Origin: Bradyrhizobium sp. CB1015
GTDB lineage: Bacteria; Pseudomonadota; Alphaproteobacteria; Rhizobiales; Xanthobacteraceae
Assembly (NCBI RefSeq): GCF_025200925.1
Contig: NZ_CP104174.1
Coordinates: 4,774,001-4,838,000 of the forward strand
Length of the DNA stretch: 64,000 nucleotides
Direction of reading: 5' to 3'
The notes under the pieces are model-generated. The model did no database searches and was not told where the DNA came from. It was given only the letters and a program-made list of their open reading frames with translations. Positions 7,981-15,399 of this stretch are shown piece after piece (positions within the stretch are counted from its first letter, which is position 1; the number at the start of each line of letters is the position of its first letter). The position numbers and the translations under genes were made by a program.

Positions 7981-8229
7981 ATGCGTACGCCGCTCCTCAT
8001 CCTGCTCTCCCTGCTGGCCACGTCCGCGACCGCGGCCGAGACCCTGCGCCTGCCACCCGCCGAGCGGCCGCTGGCGGGCAAGGAGCTGCCGCTGACCGGC
8101 AGCACGGCCGGGAAGACGCGGGCAGGCTCCTGCGCCGCTTACGGGCCCCGCTTCGTGATGGTCGAGGGCACCGGGACTTGCGTCCAGATCGGCGGCTCGA
8201 CCAGCGTCGACACCGGCATCCGGCGCTGA
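7981..8229 (+). CDS. small secreted protein with porin-like N-terminal motif
   Basis: 82 residues: a signal peptide (MRTPLLILLSLLATSATAAE), then a short linker and a segment CAAYGPRFVMVEGTGTCVQIGG that closely resembles the start of mature rhizobial Porin_2 (RopA-type) proteins (C-YG-F-GT-TC-IGG). The protein stops where the porin barrel would begin, so it is either a trimmed porin relic or a dedicated small periplasmic/outer-membrane protein. An upstream in-frame ATG at 7945 would spoil the signal peptide. Confidence 0.65.
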   Translation: MRTPLLILLSLLATSATAAETLRLPPAERPLAGKELPLTGSTAGKTRAGSCAAYGPRFVMVEGTGTCVQIGGSTSVDTGIRR

Positions 8230-8234
8230 AGGCC

Positions 8235-8402
8235 ATGCCGGCGGATCTGGTGCGGCTCGAGATCATCGTCCCCGTGCTGATGTATTGCGCGCTGTTGTGG
8301 TGGGTCGGCCGCGGCGTCAGCTGGACCGCGCGGCTGGCAACGGCCGCGGTGACGCTGCTGCTGATCATCGTCGTGCTGCTGGTCGAGCGCGGTTGGCGCT
8401 AG
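8235..8402 (+). CDS. small two-helix membrane protein (55 aa)
   Basis: Starts 5 nt after the preceding stop, with GAAGG just before the ATG, so it is probably co-transcribed with the porin-like gene. It has two hydrophobic segments (IIVPVLMYCALLWWVG and AAVTLLLIIVVLLV) joined by a short basic loop. Unknown function. Confidence 0.6.
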   Translation: MPADLVRLEIIVPVLMYCALLWWVGRGVSWTARLATAAVTLLLIIVVLLVERGWR

Positions 8403-8529
8403 CGCACATAAAAAAGTGCAAAAACAACCCCATGCACAGTAGCCGTCAAGCGCCGCGGTGACGCCGCGGGAAGTGCGCCGGAACGCGGATTCCCCGCGCG
8501 ATCGCCGCAGCTTAACCCGCGCGAGGTGC

Positions 8530-9168
8530 TCACGACATCGGCGGTGCGACGAATTGCGCAAATCCCGGCCGCTTGCCGAGCTCGGCGAGCCAGCGGGTGA
8601 GGTGCGGCTGTGCCGGCCGGCTGATGCCTTCGACCCCGAGCCAGCGCCGCGCATAGGATCCGACCGCGATATCGGCGAGCGTGAACGCATCGCCCTCGAT
8701 GAAGCGGCGCGTGGCGAGCAGGCGCTCAGCGATGGCCCAGACCTCGGCGGCGGCATCGGCATCGCGCTGCACCTGGATGATGTCGCGTTCGGCGGGCGCC
8801 GTGCGCACGATGCCCCAGAAAACCGGGCGGTCTACCGGCTGCACCGTCGACAGCGTCCAGTCGAGCCAGCGGTCGATCGAGGCGCGCTGCTTCGGCGCCT
8901 CGGGGTAGATCGGCGTGCCCCGGCCATGCGCGAGGCAGAGATAGCGCATGATGGAGTTGGACTCCCACAGCACGAAGTCGCCTTCGACCAGCGTCGGGAT
9001 CCGCGCGTTGGGATTCATCGCCAGATACGCGGCCTCGCCCGTCTTGCCGTATTGCATGCCGGCATCGATGCGCTCGTAGGCGAGGCCGAGCTCGGTGCAG
9101 CACCACAGCACCTTCTGCACGTTGACCGAATTGGCGCGGCCCCAGATCGTCAGCTTGGTGTCAGGCAT
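8530..9168 (-). CDS. glutathione S-transferase family protein
   Basis: 212 residues, normal for soluble GSTs. The N-terminal thioredoxin-like domain has the Ser-type active-site region (WGRANSVNVQKVLW), the cis-Pro region (ARIPTLVEG) and the glutathione-binding ESNSIMRYL motif. The C-terminal helical domain includes the ALADIAVGSY-like N-capping box (TLADIAVGSY). It resembles the GST subgroup of rhizobia with unknown electrophilic substrates. Confidence 0.88.
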   Translation of the reverse strand: MPDTKLTIWGRANSVNVQKVLWCCTELGLAYERIDAGMQYGKTGEAAYLAMNPNARIPTLVEGDFVLWESNSIMRYLCLAHGRGTPIYPEAPKQRASIDRWLDWTLSTVQPVDRPVFWGIVRTAPAERDIIQVQRDADAAAEVWAIAERLLATRRFIEGDAFTLADIAVGSYARRWLGVEGISRPAQPHLTRWLAELGKRPGFAQFVAPPMS

Positions 9169-9196
9169 GAAGCGTCTCCCCGCATTGTTCGGTGTC

Positions 9197-9269
9197 GTAG
9201 CCTGGATGGAGCGAAGCGCAATCCGGGCGCTGGTAGTCCCGGATTACGCTTGCGCTCGATCCGGGCTAC
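9197..9269. repeat. dispersed palindromic element
   Basis: Inverted arms of the form TAGCC(T/C)GGAT...GCGCAATCCGGG and CCCGGATTACGC...ATCCGGGCTA flank a 10-bp centre. It lies just upstream of the GST gene and matches the style of dispersed intergenic palindromes in Bradyrhizobium. Confidence 0.65.
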
Positions 9270-9342
9270 AAATCCACCCTGCGCGGGTGATAGCGGAATT
9301 CGGCGCGCGGATCGATGCGCGATTGCATCGCGCCCGTCATGC

Positions 9343-9368
9343 AAAAAGCCCCGCACGCGGCGGAGCTT
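9343..9368 (-). terminator. intrinsic terminator of the 26-aa membrane gene
   Basis: On the minus strand AGCTCCGC, a short loop and GCGGGGCT (one G-U pair) are followed by TTTTT. It sits 26 nt downstream of the 26-codon gene ending at 9394, supporting that gene as a real transcription unit. Confidence 0.75.
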
Positions 9369-9393
9369 TCATTGCAAAGTTCAAGCCTTTCGC

Positions 9394-9474
9394 TCAGCGG
9401 CCGAAGAACAGCCACAACAGAATGATCACCGGGATCGGCACGCCAAGCATCCACAGCAACAGCCCTCTCGCCAT
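9394..9474 (-). CDS. tiny membrane protein (26 aa)
   Basis: MARG followed by an almost entirely hydrophobic helix containing VPIPVIILLWLF and ending FGR. The ATG at 9474 is preceded by GGAGGAGG with about 5-nt spacing, one of the best ribosome-binding sites in the window, and a terminator follows. It resembles very short single-span proteins widespread in Bradyrhizobium. The function is unknown. Confidence 0.7.
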   Translation of the reverse strand: MARGLLLWMLGVPIPVIILLWLFFGR

Positions 9475-9545
9475 CGCATCCTCCTCCAATTGCATCGCTT
9501 GGAGGGTGAACGCCGGCGGCAAGCGCTTGTTCCTGCGCGAAGGGC

Positions 9546-9998
9546 CTACCAGTGGCCGGTATTGGGCATCGACGCCCACGGCTCCTGCGGCGGCTTCGGA
9601 TCGCCCTTCTGCAACAGCTCGATCGAGTGCAGGTCCGGCGAGCGGACGAAGGCCATGTTGCCGTCGCGCGGCGGACGGTTGATGGTGACGCCCGCCTTCA
9701 TCAGCTTCTCGCAGGTGGCGTAGATGTCGTCGACCTCATAGGCGAGATGACCGAAGAAGCGGTCCTCGCCATACTTCTCCTCGTCCCAATTGTAGGTGAG
9801 CTCGACCAGCGGCGCCCCGCGCGTCGGCGGCTGCTTCTTCAAGGCTTCGAGATCGTCCGCCGAGCACAGGAACACCAGCGTGAACCGCCCCTTGTCGTTC
9901 TCGATCCGCCGCACCTCCTTCAAGCCCAGCGCATCCTGGTAGAATTTCAGCGCGACATCGAGATTGCGCACGCGCAGCATGGTGTGGAGGTATCGCAT
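9546..9998 (-). CDS. gloA: lactoylglutathione lyase (glyoxalase I)
   Basis: 150 residues in the vicinal oxygen chelate fold. The four metal ligands of GloA are visible: His5 (MRYLHTML), Glu in LVELTYNW, His in FGHLAYEVDD and Glu in SIELLQK. It converts the hemithioacetal of methylglyoxal and glutathione to S-lactoylglutathione. The ATG at 9998 has AGGGAG with 7-nt spacing, giving the standard family N-terminus. Confidence 0.93.
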   Translation of the reverse strand: MRYLHTMLRVRNLDVALKFYQDALGLKEVRRIENDKGRFTLVFLCSADDLEALKKQPPTRGAPLVELTYNWDEEKYGEDRFFGHLAYEVDDIYATCEKLMKAGVTINRPPRDGNMAFVRSPDLHSIELLQKGDPKPPQEPWASMPNTGHW

Positions 9999-10136
9999 GG
10001 TTGTTGCTCCCTGGAACGGACGGAGGGTTTTGTCTTGGGCCGGGACGGCGAGGGTAGGAGATAGCAGGAAACGGAGAGGAGGGGCAGGGGGAGGCGGCAA
10101 ATGTGCGTGAAGGGTGCCGGTTCGGCTCGCACTGCA

Positions 10137-10796
10137 TCACGTTCGAAGCAGGGCCGCCATCTCTTTCCAATGATAGATACGCACCTTCTCGGTTTGATGC
10201 CGCGCGGCTTTGGCGATGGCGTGCGCGATGTCGTTGCCGCTGAGGCCGCGATAGCGGTCGGCCGGGCCAATGAGCAGCGGATTGAGCACGCCCCATATCG
10301 CGATGATGAGGCGTTCACGCGGGCGGTCCTCCTCGCGCGCGCCGAGGATCATCGACGGGCGGAAGATATGCGTGTGCTCGAAATCGAGCGCGAGAATGTC
10401 GCGCTCCACCTCACCCTTGGTCCTGAGATAGAACACGCTGGAAGCAGCGTTGGCGCCGACGGCCGTGACCAGAAACACCGACCGCGCGCCGTTCGCCCTC
10501 GCGATCTCGGCCGCGAGCAGCGGATAATCATGATCGATCTTGTAGTACGCGGCCTCGTCAGGCGTGTGCTTGCGCGTCGTCCCGAGCGCGATGAAGATCT
10601 CGTCAGCAACCAATTGCGGCTTGAGTGCGGGCAGGGAAGCGAGATCGCCGATCAGCACCGTGAGCTTCGGATGGCTCACCGCCAGCGGCTTGCGGGCCAC
10701 CGCCACAACCCGCGAATAGTCGGGACTGTCCAACAGGTCGCGCAGCAAATGCGAGCCGATGAAGCCGGTTGCGCCGAAGACAAGTGCGGTTTTCAT
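10137..10796 (-). CDS. NAD(P)-binding atypical SDR family protein
   Basis: 219 residues. The Rossmann motif GATGFIG is at residues 8-14, followed by RVVAVAR and DLASL. It lacks the classical YxxxK dyad in the usual place (a FYLRTKGEVER motif is present instead), as in NmrA-/TIP30-like atypical SDRs. Such proteins often act as redox sensors or isomerases rather than dehydrogenases. Substrate unknown. Confidence 0.8.
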   Translation of the reverse strand: MKTALVFGATGFIGSHLLRDLLDSPDYSRVVAVARKPLAVSHPKLTVLIGDLASLPALKPQLVADEIFIALGTTRKHTPDEAAYYKIDHDYPLLAAEIARANGARSVFLVTAVGANAASSVFYLRTKGEVERDILALDFEHTHIFRPSMILGAREEDRPRERLIIAIWGVLNPLLIGPADRYRGLSGNDIAHAIAKAARHQTEKVRIYHWKEMAALLRT

Positions 10797-10822
10797 TCAA
10801 GCCACCGTTTTGCGTTGATTGC

Positions 10823-11014
10823 CTGATCGCTTGTTGAAAGTCAGGGGGAGTGGCGCCCGAAGGTCGTGCAGCTCGTAGGATGGGTAGAGCACTTGCGAAA
10901 CCCATCATGTTTCGTCATGCAACAAGGCCTCGATGGGTCGCTTCGCTCTACCCATCCTACGAGCTGGTCGCTCGTTGAAAGTCAGGGGGAGTGGCGCGCC
11001 CGAAGGTCGTGCAG
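10823..11014. repeat. palindromic element flanked by imperfect 49-50-bp direct repeats
   Basis: A palindrome with perfect 20-bp ends (GCTCGTAGGATGGGTAGAGC and its reverse complement) occupies 10871-10964. It is bracketed by two nearly identical copies of TTGAAAGTCAGGGGGAGTGG...GAAGGTCGTGCAG, 10823-10871 and 10965-11014, differing at about four positions. The rest of the 10797-11170 gap holds no convincing gene. A related palindrome is at 36892-36979. Confidence 0.8.
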
Positions 11015-11170
11015 GATGCGCAATATCCGGATTGAGCTTTCCATTACGGTATAGGACGCGACATGGCGTGCCGACAATGACGAACTCGCCCATGCCGGCC
11101 ATTTGGCCTTCGAAACCACCGCGATGACCGGCCCAATGAACCCCGCCAGAGGTGGCGCCGACCAAACGCC

Positions 11171-11371
11171 ATGGCCGCATTCCTTGCAGAACTCCTATTC
11201 GATCTCGTCAGAACCCTCGTGGGCAGCTGGCTGAGACAGGCTGCGGTGACCATCTGTGCGTGGCTCGATACGAAGATTCACGGCCGCGCTGCACGCTTCG
11301 TTGTAGGCATGCTTCTCGGAATCGCCGCCTTTTTCCTCATTCCTGTTATCGCCGGCCTGCTGGGTCTTTGA
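11171..11371 (+). CDS. small membrane protein (66 aa)
   Basis: An amphipathic N-terminal half (FLAELLFDLVRTLVGSWLRQ) precedes one strong transmembrane helix (FVVGMLLGIAAFFLIPVIAG). The stop overlaps the ATG of the next gene (TGATG), so the two small membrane proteins are translationally coupled. No family recognised. Confidence 0.65.
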   Translation: MAAFLAELLFDLVRTLVGSWLRQAAVTICAWLDTKIHGRAARFVVGMLLGIAAFFLIPVIAGLLGL

Positions 11372-11634
11372 TGCCCTGGCTGAGGACATACCTCGTCATC
11401 GCATTGGCCATCGGGGCGCTCATCTCGACGGTGCTTCTTGTGCTGGAGCCACTAACCGACTTCGCGTTTCTTTGGCTTGAGTGGCCGGGCATCACCGCAG
11501 CTTATTCTTTCCGGGGAGCGGTCGGAGGATCCACCTTCCTCGGCATCGCCATTTCCTGGGTCGTGAATGCGCTGAGCTATGGTCTCGGTGCTTTCGTCAT
11601 TCTCAGCGCCGTCAAGGTGCTGCGGGAAGCATGA
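11371..11634 (+). CDS. small membrane protein (87 aa)
   Basis: Three hydrophobic segments (YLVIALAIGALISTVLLVL, the FLGIAISWVVNAL helix and LGAFVILSAVKVL). Starts on the last base of the previous stop codon. The function is unknown; the tight coupling suggests that the two proteins form a complex. Confidence 0.65.
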   Translation: MPWLRTYLVIALAIGALISTVLLVLEPLTDFAFLWLEWPGITAAYSFRGAVGGSTFLGIAISWVVNALSYGLGAFVILSAVKVLREA

Positions 11635-11638
11635 TCCC

Positions 11639-11791
11639 TCACGCCGTCTCCTCGTTGCCCTTGGCGACGATCTCGACGTCGAAATAGCCCATGTCGCGGA
11701 GCTCGGCGGCCTTCTTCTCGGCCGCTTCACGGGTCTCTCGTTTCAAGATGATCTGACCCGCTCCGTCGCGGGCACAAACGAAATAAGGCAT
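11639..11791 (-). CDS. conserved small hypothetical protein (50 aa)
   Basis: Encodes a 50-residue soluble protein beginning MPYFVCARD and ending KGNEETA, with an amphipathic helix (REAAEKKAAELRDM) between two strands (IILKRE, YFDVEIVAK). Convergent with the preceding gene, 4 nt between stops. The ribosome-binding site is weak (GGAA). Protein-like composition supports it. Confidence 0.6.
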   Translation of the reverse strand: MPYFVCARDGAGQIILKRETREAAEKKAAELRDMGYFDVEIVAKGNEETA

Positions 11792-11849
11792 TTTGGATTC
11801 CAAATTTCGTTTGCATACGCACGGAGCCGGGTTCCCGCAATCGGACGGC

Positions 11850-12041
11850 TCACTGCTCCAGCCCGGCCTTTTGCCGCATCTTGTCGATCAGCTCCGAGGC
11901 CTCGGCCTTGGTCAGCTCCTCCTCGGGCGGGCTCTCGCGCGCCTGCTCGGCGAGGGTCTTGAGATAGGATTCCTGGGCTCCGGTCATCGGGTCGTCGCCG
12001 GAAACCCAGTCCTTCGGGTCCTTGCGGGTGTTGTCGGCCAT
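11850..12041 (-). CDS. DUF3072 domain protein
   Basis: 63 residues with the DUF3072 signature DPMTGAQESYLKTLAEQA and the closing EASELIDKMRQK helix. The ATG at 12041 has AGGAG with about 7-nt spacing. Small soluble protein of unknown role, common in alphaproteobacteria. Divergent from the operon at 12140 across a candidate LexA box. Confidence 0.8.
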   Translation of the reverse strand: MADNTRKDPKDWVSGDDPMTGAQESYLKTLAEQARESPPEEELTKAEASELIDKMRQKAGLEQ

Positions 12042-12089
12042 TGCACATCTCCTTTTTCCGTTTCCGTAGAACGTCGGACTCGACTCTTC

Positions 12090-12104
12090 GTTCCGTTTTT
12101 GTTC
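12090..12104 (+). promoter_or_regulatory. candidate LexA (SOS) box GTTC-N7-GTTC
   Basis: GTTC CGTTTTT GTTC matches the direct-repeat LexA operator of alphaproteobacteria. It ends 35 nt before the ATG at 12140 and lies in the intergenic region shared with the DUF3072 gene. An 8-base fixed motif is expected about twice by chance in a window this size, so position is the main support. Confidence 0.45.
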
Positions 12105-12139
12105 TCATGGGGCATCTCTAGAATTCGCGAGGCGGAACA

Positions 12140-12373
12140 ATGCCGGACCTGGACTTTCTCAGGCGGGAGATCGAACGGATGCGCATCCAGATGGGCAGGC
12201 AGAGGAAGGAGATCCTCCAGCTGCAGCGGGCGGGTATCGGCACAGCCTCGGCCGAAGCGCTGCTGTCGCGGATGGAGGCGAAGGTCGAGAGCCTGTGCGC
12301 GGAACGCGATGCGCTGAAGGCGGCAGAGCCGCGCCCAACCAAGGGCAGGGTGCTCGGCGGGAGGACATGGTGA
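12140..12373 (+). CDS. coiled-coil hypothetical protein (77 aa)
   Basis: Highly charged, helix-forming sequence (FLRREIERMRIQMGRQRKEI, MEAKVESLCAERDALKA) compatible with a coiled coil. The gene ends overlapping the next start (ATGGTGA). Possible SOS control from the upstream GTTC-N7-GTTC motif. No family recognised. Confidence 0.6.
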   Translation: MPDLDFLRREIERMRIQMGRQRKEILQLQRAGIGTASAEALLSRMEAKVESLCAERDALKAAEPRPTKGRVLGGRTW

Positions 12374-12594
12374 GCAGGCGGTGGTTCGATGACGAGCGAA
12401 ATCTGTCGCCTTTCCTGACCGCGCTCGAGGACGTTCGCCGCAGAGCGACGCGGGAAGGATGGTGCTACGCCCACGTCCAAGCCATCATCGTCGCCATCGA
12501 CCAGTACGCGGAAGCTGCGACAGGCAACCGGGAGTATTTCCTCAACAAGCCGGTTTCGATCGGGGACAACCGGAAGGCGGCGGACATTCCGTGA
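12367..12594 (+). CDS. hypothetical protein (75 aa), coupled to the preceding gene
   Basis: ATG at 12367 has GGGAGG upstream and overlaps the previous gene by 7 nt. Soluble, helical, with WFDDERNLSPFLTALEDV and WCYAHVQAIIVAIDQYAE segments. Function unknown; operon with the coiled-coil protein. Confidence 0.6.
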   Translation: MVSRRWFDDERNLSPFLTALEDVRRRATREGWCYAHVQAIIVAIDQYAEAATGNREYFLNKPVSIGDNRKAADIP

Positions 12595-12791
12595 CTGTCG
12601 ATGCGGCTCTCTGCCGCTGAGGTCCGGCAAAGCCGTCGGATGCAAATTAGCCCGCGCACAAGTCTCGAAGGTGAGAAGGGCCAGGTCCGCGGGTTCGCGA
12701 AAGAAGCGTCGCGCCGTAAGCTTGCGCCGCTTCGGCTATGTGGCGAGCGTGCAAGCAGACCCCAAGCGTGCGCGGCTGATCGTTGCGCCGG

Positions 12792-13022
12792 TCAGCGAGG
12801 TGAGACCGAGGAGGAGGGCGCCGACCTGGTGCGCCCGGGCGAAGCGGTCTTGCTTCGCGGCGGAGCAGTGCTCTTGCCGGACTTCGGACGAGCTTTTGGC
12901 GTGATCCCGTTCTGCTCATCGAACTGCTTCAGCCAGGCCGCGATGTATCGCGGGTCCTCGGGACAAAGCCGCTCGAGCAAACGAAGGTTCTGCGCTCTGA
13001 ATTCAACGAGGGTTTTCGGCAT
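12792..13022 (-). CDS. hypothetical protein (76 aa)
   Basis: Starts MPKTLVEFRAQNLRLLERLCPEDPRYIAAW, then a basic Ser/Pro-rich tail. ATG at 13022 has GAGGAG with 6-nt spacing; the codon before it is a GTG. The interval 12595-12791 upstream of its 3' end holds no gene I can support. Unknown function. Confidence 0.6.
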   Translation of the reverse strand: MPKTLVEFRAQNLRLLERLCPEDPRYIAAWLKQFDEQNGITPKARPKSGKSTAPPRSKTASPGRTRSAPSSSVSPR

Positions 13023-13449
13023 CACGGCTCCTCAAAACCCTGCCCCCCGCAAAAAGTGCGTCTGGAGGGCCGCCGGGTCAACGGCAAAGAGCGCTTGAAA
13101 TCCCGGGCGAGCTGATGCAGCGCCAAAAGCGAAAACCCCGCACTTCACGAGCGGGGTTCTCTGTCGAGGTGAAGCTTAGGGACGCTTCAACTGTAAGACG
13201 CGCAAGGCCGGAAGAAAGTTCGAAAAAGGCCGTGCCGTTTCGCCGGAACGTGGATGCGCTCGCGGCGGGCAATTACAAATCCGTAAGTCGGTTGAAAATC
13301 GACGCCCAAAAACTATCTCTGCGTCAGGCGGCAGCGTAACAAGCCGCCCCTCAACTGACACCCAGCCGCCGCGCTCAGAACAGGCGAAGCTGGGTCCTTT
13401 GACATTCTCGCCCTTGGTCCCGCCTCATTGGCCTCAGAGGCAAACGTCC
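13023..13449. other. 427-bp divergent intergenic region with one terminator-like hairpin
   Basis: No convincing gene. AACCCCGC (13134-13141), loop, GCGGGGTT (13151-13158) forms a hairpin followed on the minus strand by TTTTCGCTTTT. No minus-strand protein gene lies upstream of it, so it may end a small RNA transcribed from about 13350 leftward, or sit in the leader of the gene at 13022. Confidence 0.5.
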
Positions 13450-13656
13450 ATGGCTGCCCGCACCTACAACCACGAACGCTGGTCGGAAGACGACGACCGG
13501 CTGCTTCGATCCATGTGTGAAACCGGAAAGAGCCTGACGCTGATGATCGTGAAGCTCAAGCGGCCCATTGCCTCGATCAGGTCGCGCGCGATCGAGCTTG
13601 GCATCAATCTGCCGGGCACGCGCATCGGTCTGCGACGGAAGCGGCGAACCGCCTAA
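13450..13656 (+). CDS. small Myb/SANT-like or HTH DNA-binding protein (68 aa)
   Basis: ERWSEDDDRLLRSMCETGKS, then IASIRSRAIELGI, reads as a SANT/GcrA-like trihelical domain with conserved W and the recognition helix rich in Arg/Ser, followed by a very basic tail (RIGLRRKRRTA). A likely DNA-binding regulator of unknown targets. Confidence 0.6.
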   Translation: MAARTYNHERWSEDDDRLLRSMCETGKSLTLMIVKLKRPIASIRSRAIELGINLPGTRIGLRRKRRTA

Positions 13657-13756
13657 GCCCGCGCGCCCAGACGAAGCCGCTGAAGCGACCACGACGATTC
13701 CGCCGCGCCGCTCTGCTGCGAGCGGTGCGGCTGAAATGACGCTTGCGGGGCGTCGC

Positions 13757-14029
13757 TTATTTCATGTTGCTTCGGGCCTTGCTGCCACCCTGATCGCTGC
13801 CCGGGCCTGCGCCGCCCTGACCGGATGCGTCCGGCCGCACCATTCCGCCTTTGCTCATGCCGTCATTGCTCATGCCGGTCGTGCCCTGATTCATCGAGCC
13901 CTTGTCCGTGTTTTTGATGCCCGGCTTCTGCATGTTGTTGGACTGCGGGGCCGGGCCGGTCTGGTTCTGCGCAAGGGCGGAGCCGCACATCAGACCGAGG
14001 GCGGCGGCGGCAATCATGATCTTCTTCAT
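13757..14029 (-). CDS. small secreted Gly/Met/Asn-rich protein (90 aa)
   Basis: Signal peptide MKKIMIAAAALGLMCGSALAQ, then a low-complexity mature region with repeated short units (GMSNDGMSKGGM). ATG at 14029 has GGAG with 6-nt spacing. It resembles the MXKDX-repeat protein at 40244 in composition. Role unknown. Confidence 0.7.
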   Translation of the reverse strand: MKKIMIAAAALGLMCGSALAQNQTGPAPQSNNMQKPGIKNTDKGSMNQGTTGMSNDGMSKGGMVRPDASGQGGAGPGSDQGGSKARSNMK

Positions 14030-14218
14030 CGCAAACTCCTGGTTGGTTGCTCGCAGCCAACGGGAGTGCAGAAGCGATGTTCCCCAACCGGACGTTCACA
14101 AGACAAGAAATCCTGCGGCGGCGGCCTGCGTTTCAGGCCGCGAATTCTCGCGTAAGGCAGCCGAGCTTCAGCGCGCCGAGATGAGGACGACGCGTTCTCG
14201 CGCTTTCGGAAGCGTGTC

Positions 14219-14521
14219 TCAGGCCGCAATCCGGTGTTCGACCGGCGTCGTCAGGAACTTGAGCGCTTCGGCATGAGCGAGATCCGGAACCGCGATCGCC
14301 GTGTGGCTGTACATCGCGTGTGTGCGCGACGTCGCGATCTTGTCCAGGATCTCCTTGCCCTTGATGACGTGGAGGCCCATGCCATCGCCCGCCGGGAAGA
14401 TCGCCAGCACCACGTCGTAGGCCGCGATCACGGCTCTGAGCGCCTCGGCCTTGTCTTCGGCGACGTCGACGAAAATACGAACATCCGCCGCAAGTTCACG
14501 CAGCTCGTTAAAATCCAGCAC
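14219..14521 (-). CDS. hypothetical protein (about 100 aa)
   Basis: Compact alpha/beta sequence (DVRIFVDVAEDKAEALRAVI, YDVVLAIFPAGDGMGLHVI). Start uncertain: a GTG at 14521 with GGAG 10 nt upstream is preferred over a TTG at 14542. No signal peptide or membrane segment. Not recognised. Confidence 0.55.
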   Translation of the reverse strand: MLDFNELRELAADVRIFVDVAEDKAEALRAVIAAYDVVLAIFPAGDGMGLHVIKGKEILDKIATSRTHAMYSHTAIAVPDLAHAEALKFLTTPVEHRIAA

Positions 14522-14651
14522 TGTCAGGATACTCCAACGCAACCAACCTGACTGAAGCTTGGTCGCGTTAGGTTACTGAAGCGTCAACAACAAGGCGCCG
14601 AGCCACAAGTTTCACGACGAGGTGACTCCACGCTCCAAAGCGCGATGCGAT

Positions 14652-15143
14652 CTAGCGCTTGGCGTCCTCCTTGCGAAGCCTGGCCTCAGCGGCCTCATCC
14701 ACGAGAGTCAAGGTGGCGCCGTCATAGCTCAGCTTGAACCCGCGGCCGACGATCCATGTCCAGCCTTCGCGGTCCTTGATGGCCGGTGCGTTGAACTGCT
14801 CGGAGATCGATTTGACGGCAGCTTCCTGCGCTCCCGGATTGTTCAGTGTCGCATTAACGCGCCAGATCGGATGCCTGGCGTCGGTCTCGTCGCCGTGAGC
14901 TGTGACCTTGGCGCCGTTGATCTCGCATTCGAGGGTGTACGGACCTCGGCTCTGCCGGCAGAGATAGTGGCGTTGACTGACGAGCTTGCTCGCCTCTTCG
15001 AATGTCATCCCGGGCGAGAAGCCGAAGATGTCCGACTTTTTCACGAGGGCAAGAGACGCAGGCTTCAAGAAGCTTGGCTGGATCGCGACGAGGGCTGCGA
15101 CGGCGACCACGATCAACCCTGCAATGACGATAGCGACCTTCAT
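14652..15143 (-). CDS. hypothetical exported or membrane-anchored protein (163 aa)
   Basis: One N-terminal hydrophobic helix (VAIVIAGLIVVAVAALVAI) followed by a soluble domain containing FGFSPGMTFEEASKLV, a motif seen in small periplasmic proteins of rhizobia, and two Cys (YLCRQSRGPYTLEC). ATG at 15143; an in-frame GTG lies 6 nt upstream. The function is unknown. Confidence 0.65.
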   Translation of the reverse strand: MKVAIVIAGLIVVAVAALVAIQPSFLKPASLALVKKSDIFGFSPGMTFEEASKLVSQRHYLCRQSRGPYTLECEINGAKVTAHGDETDARHPIWRVNATLNNPGAQEAAVKSISEQFNAPAIKDREGWTWIVGRGFKLSYDGATLTLVDEAAEARLRKEDAKR

Positions 15144-15399
15144 CAGCACCCCATCAGAAAACTTGCGACCTTATAGCAGGCGCGGTGCTCCGCGAGGTTC
15201 AAGAAAATTGCAGGTCTTACAACATCTTGCACAGGAAGTCGGGAACCCCGCAGAGCCCATGCTTGCGTTTTCGGCCTCGATAGGGTCTAAGCCCGATCAC
15301 TTCATGACTTCTGGCATGAATCAGCAGCGCGCATTCGCGGGTCCGGCCGCGTCCTCAGCAGCAGATTGCTCCGCGCACCCATTCAAAGGAATTCAGACC

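Noticed and set aside
12671..12904. Plus-strand ORF of 77 codons opposite the gene at 12792-13022
   Set aside because: Its first ~40 residues look basic and possible, but there is no ribosome-binding site and the second half is the antisense of a better supported gene.
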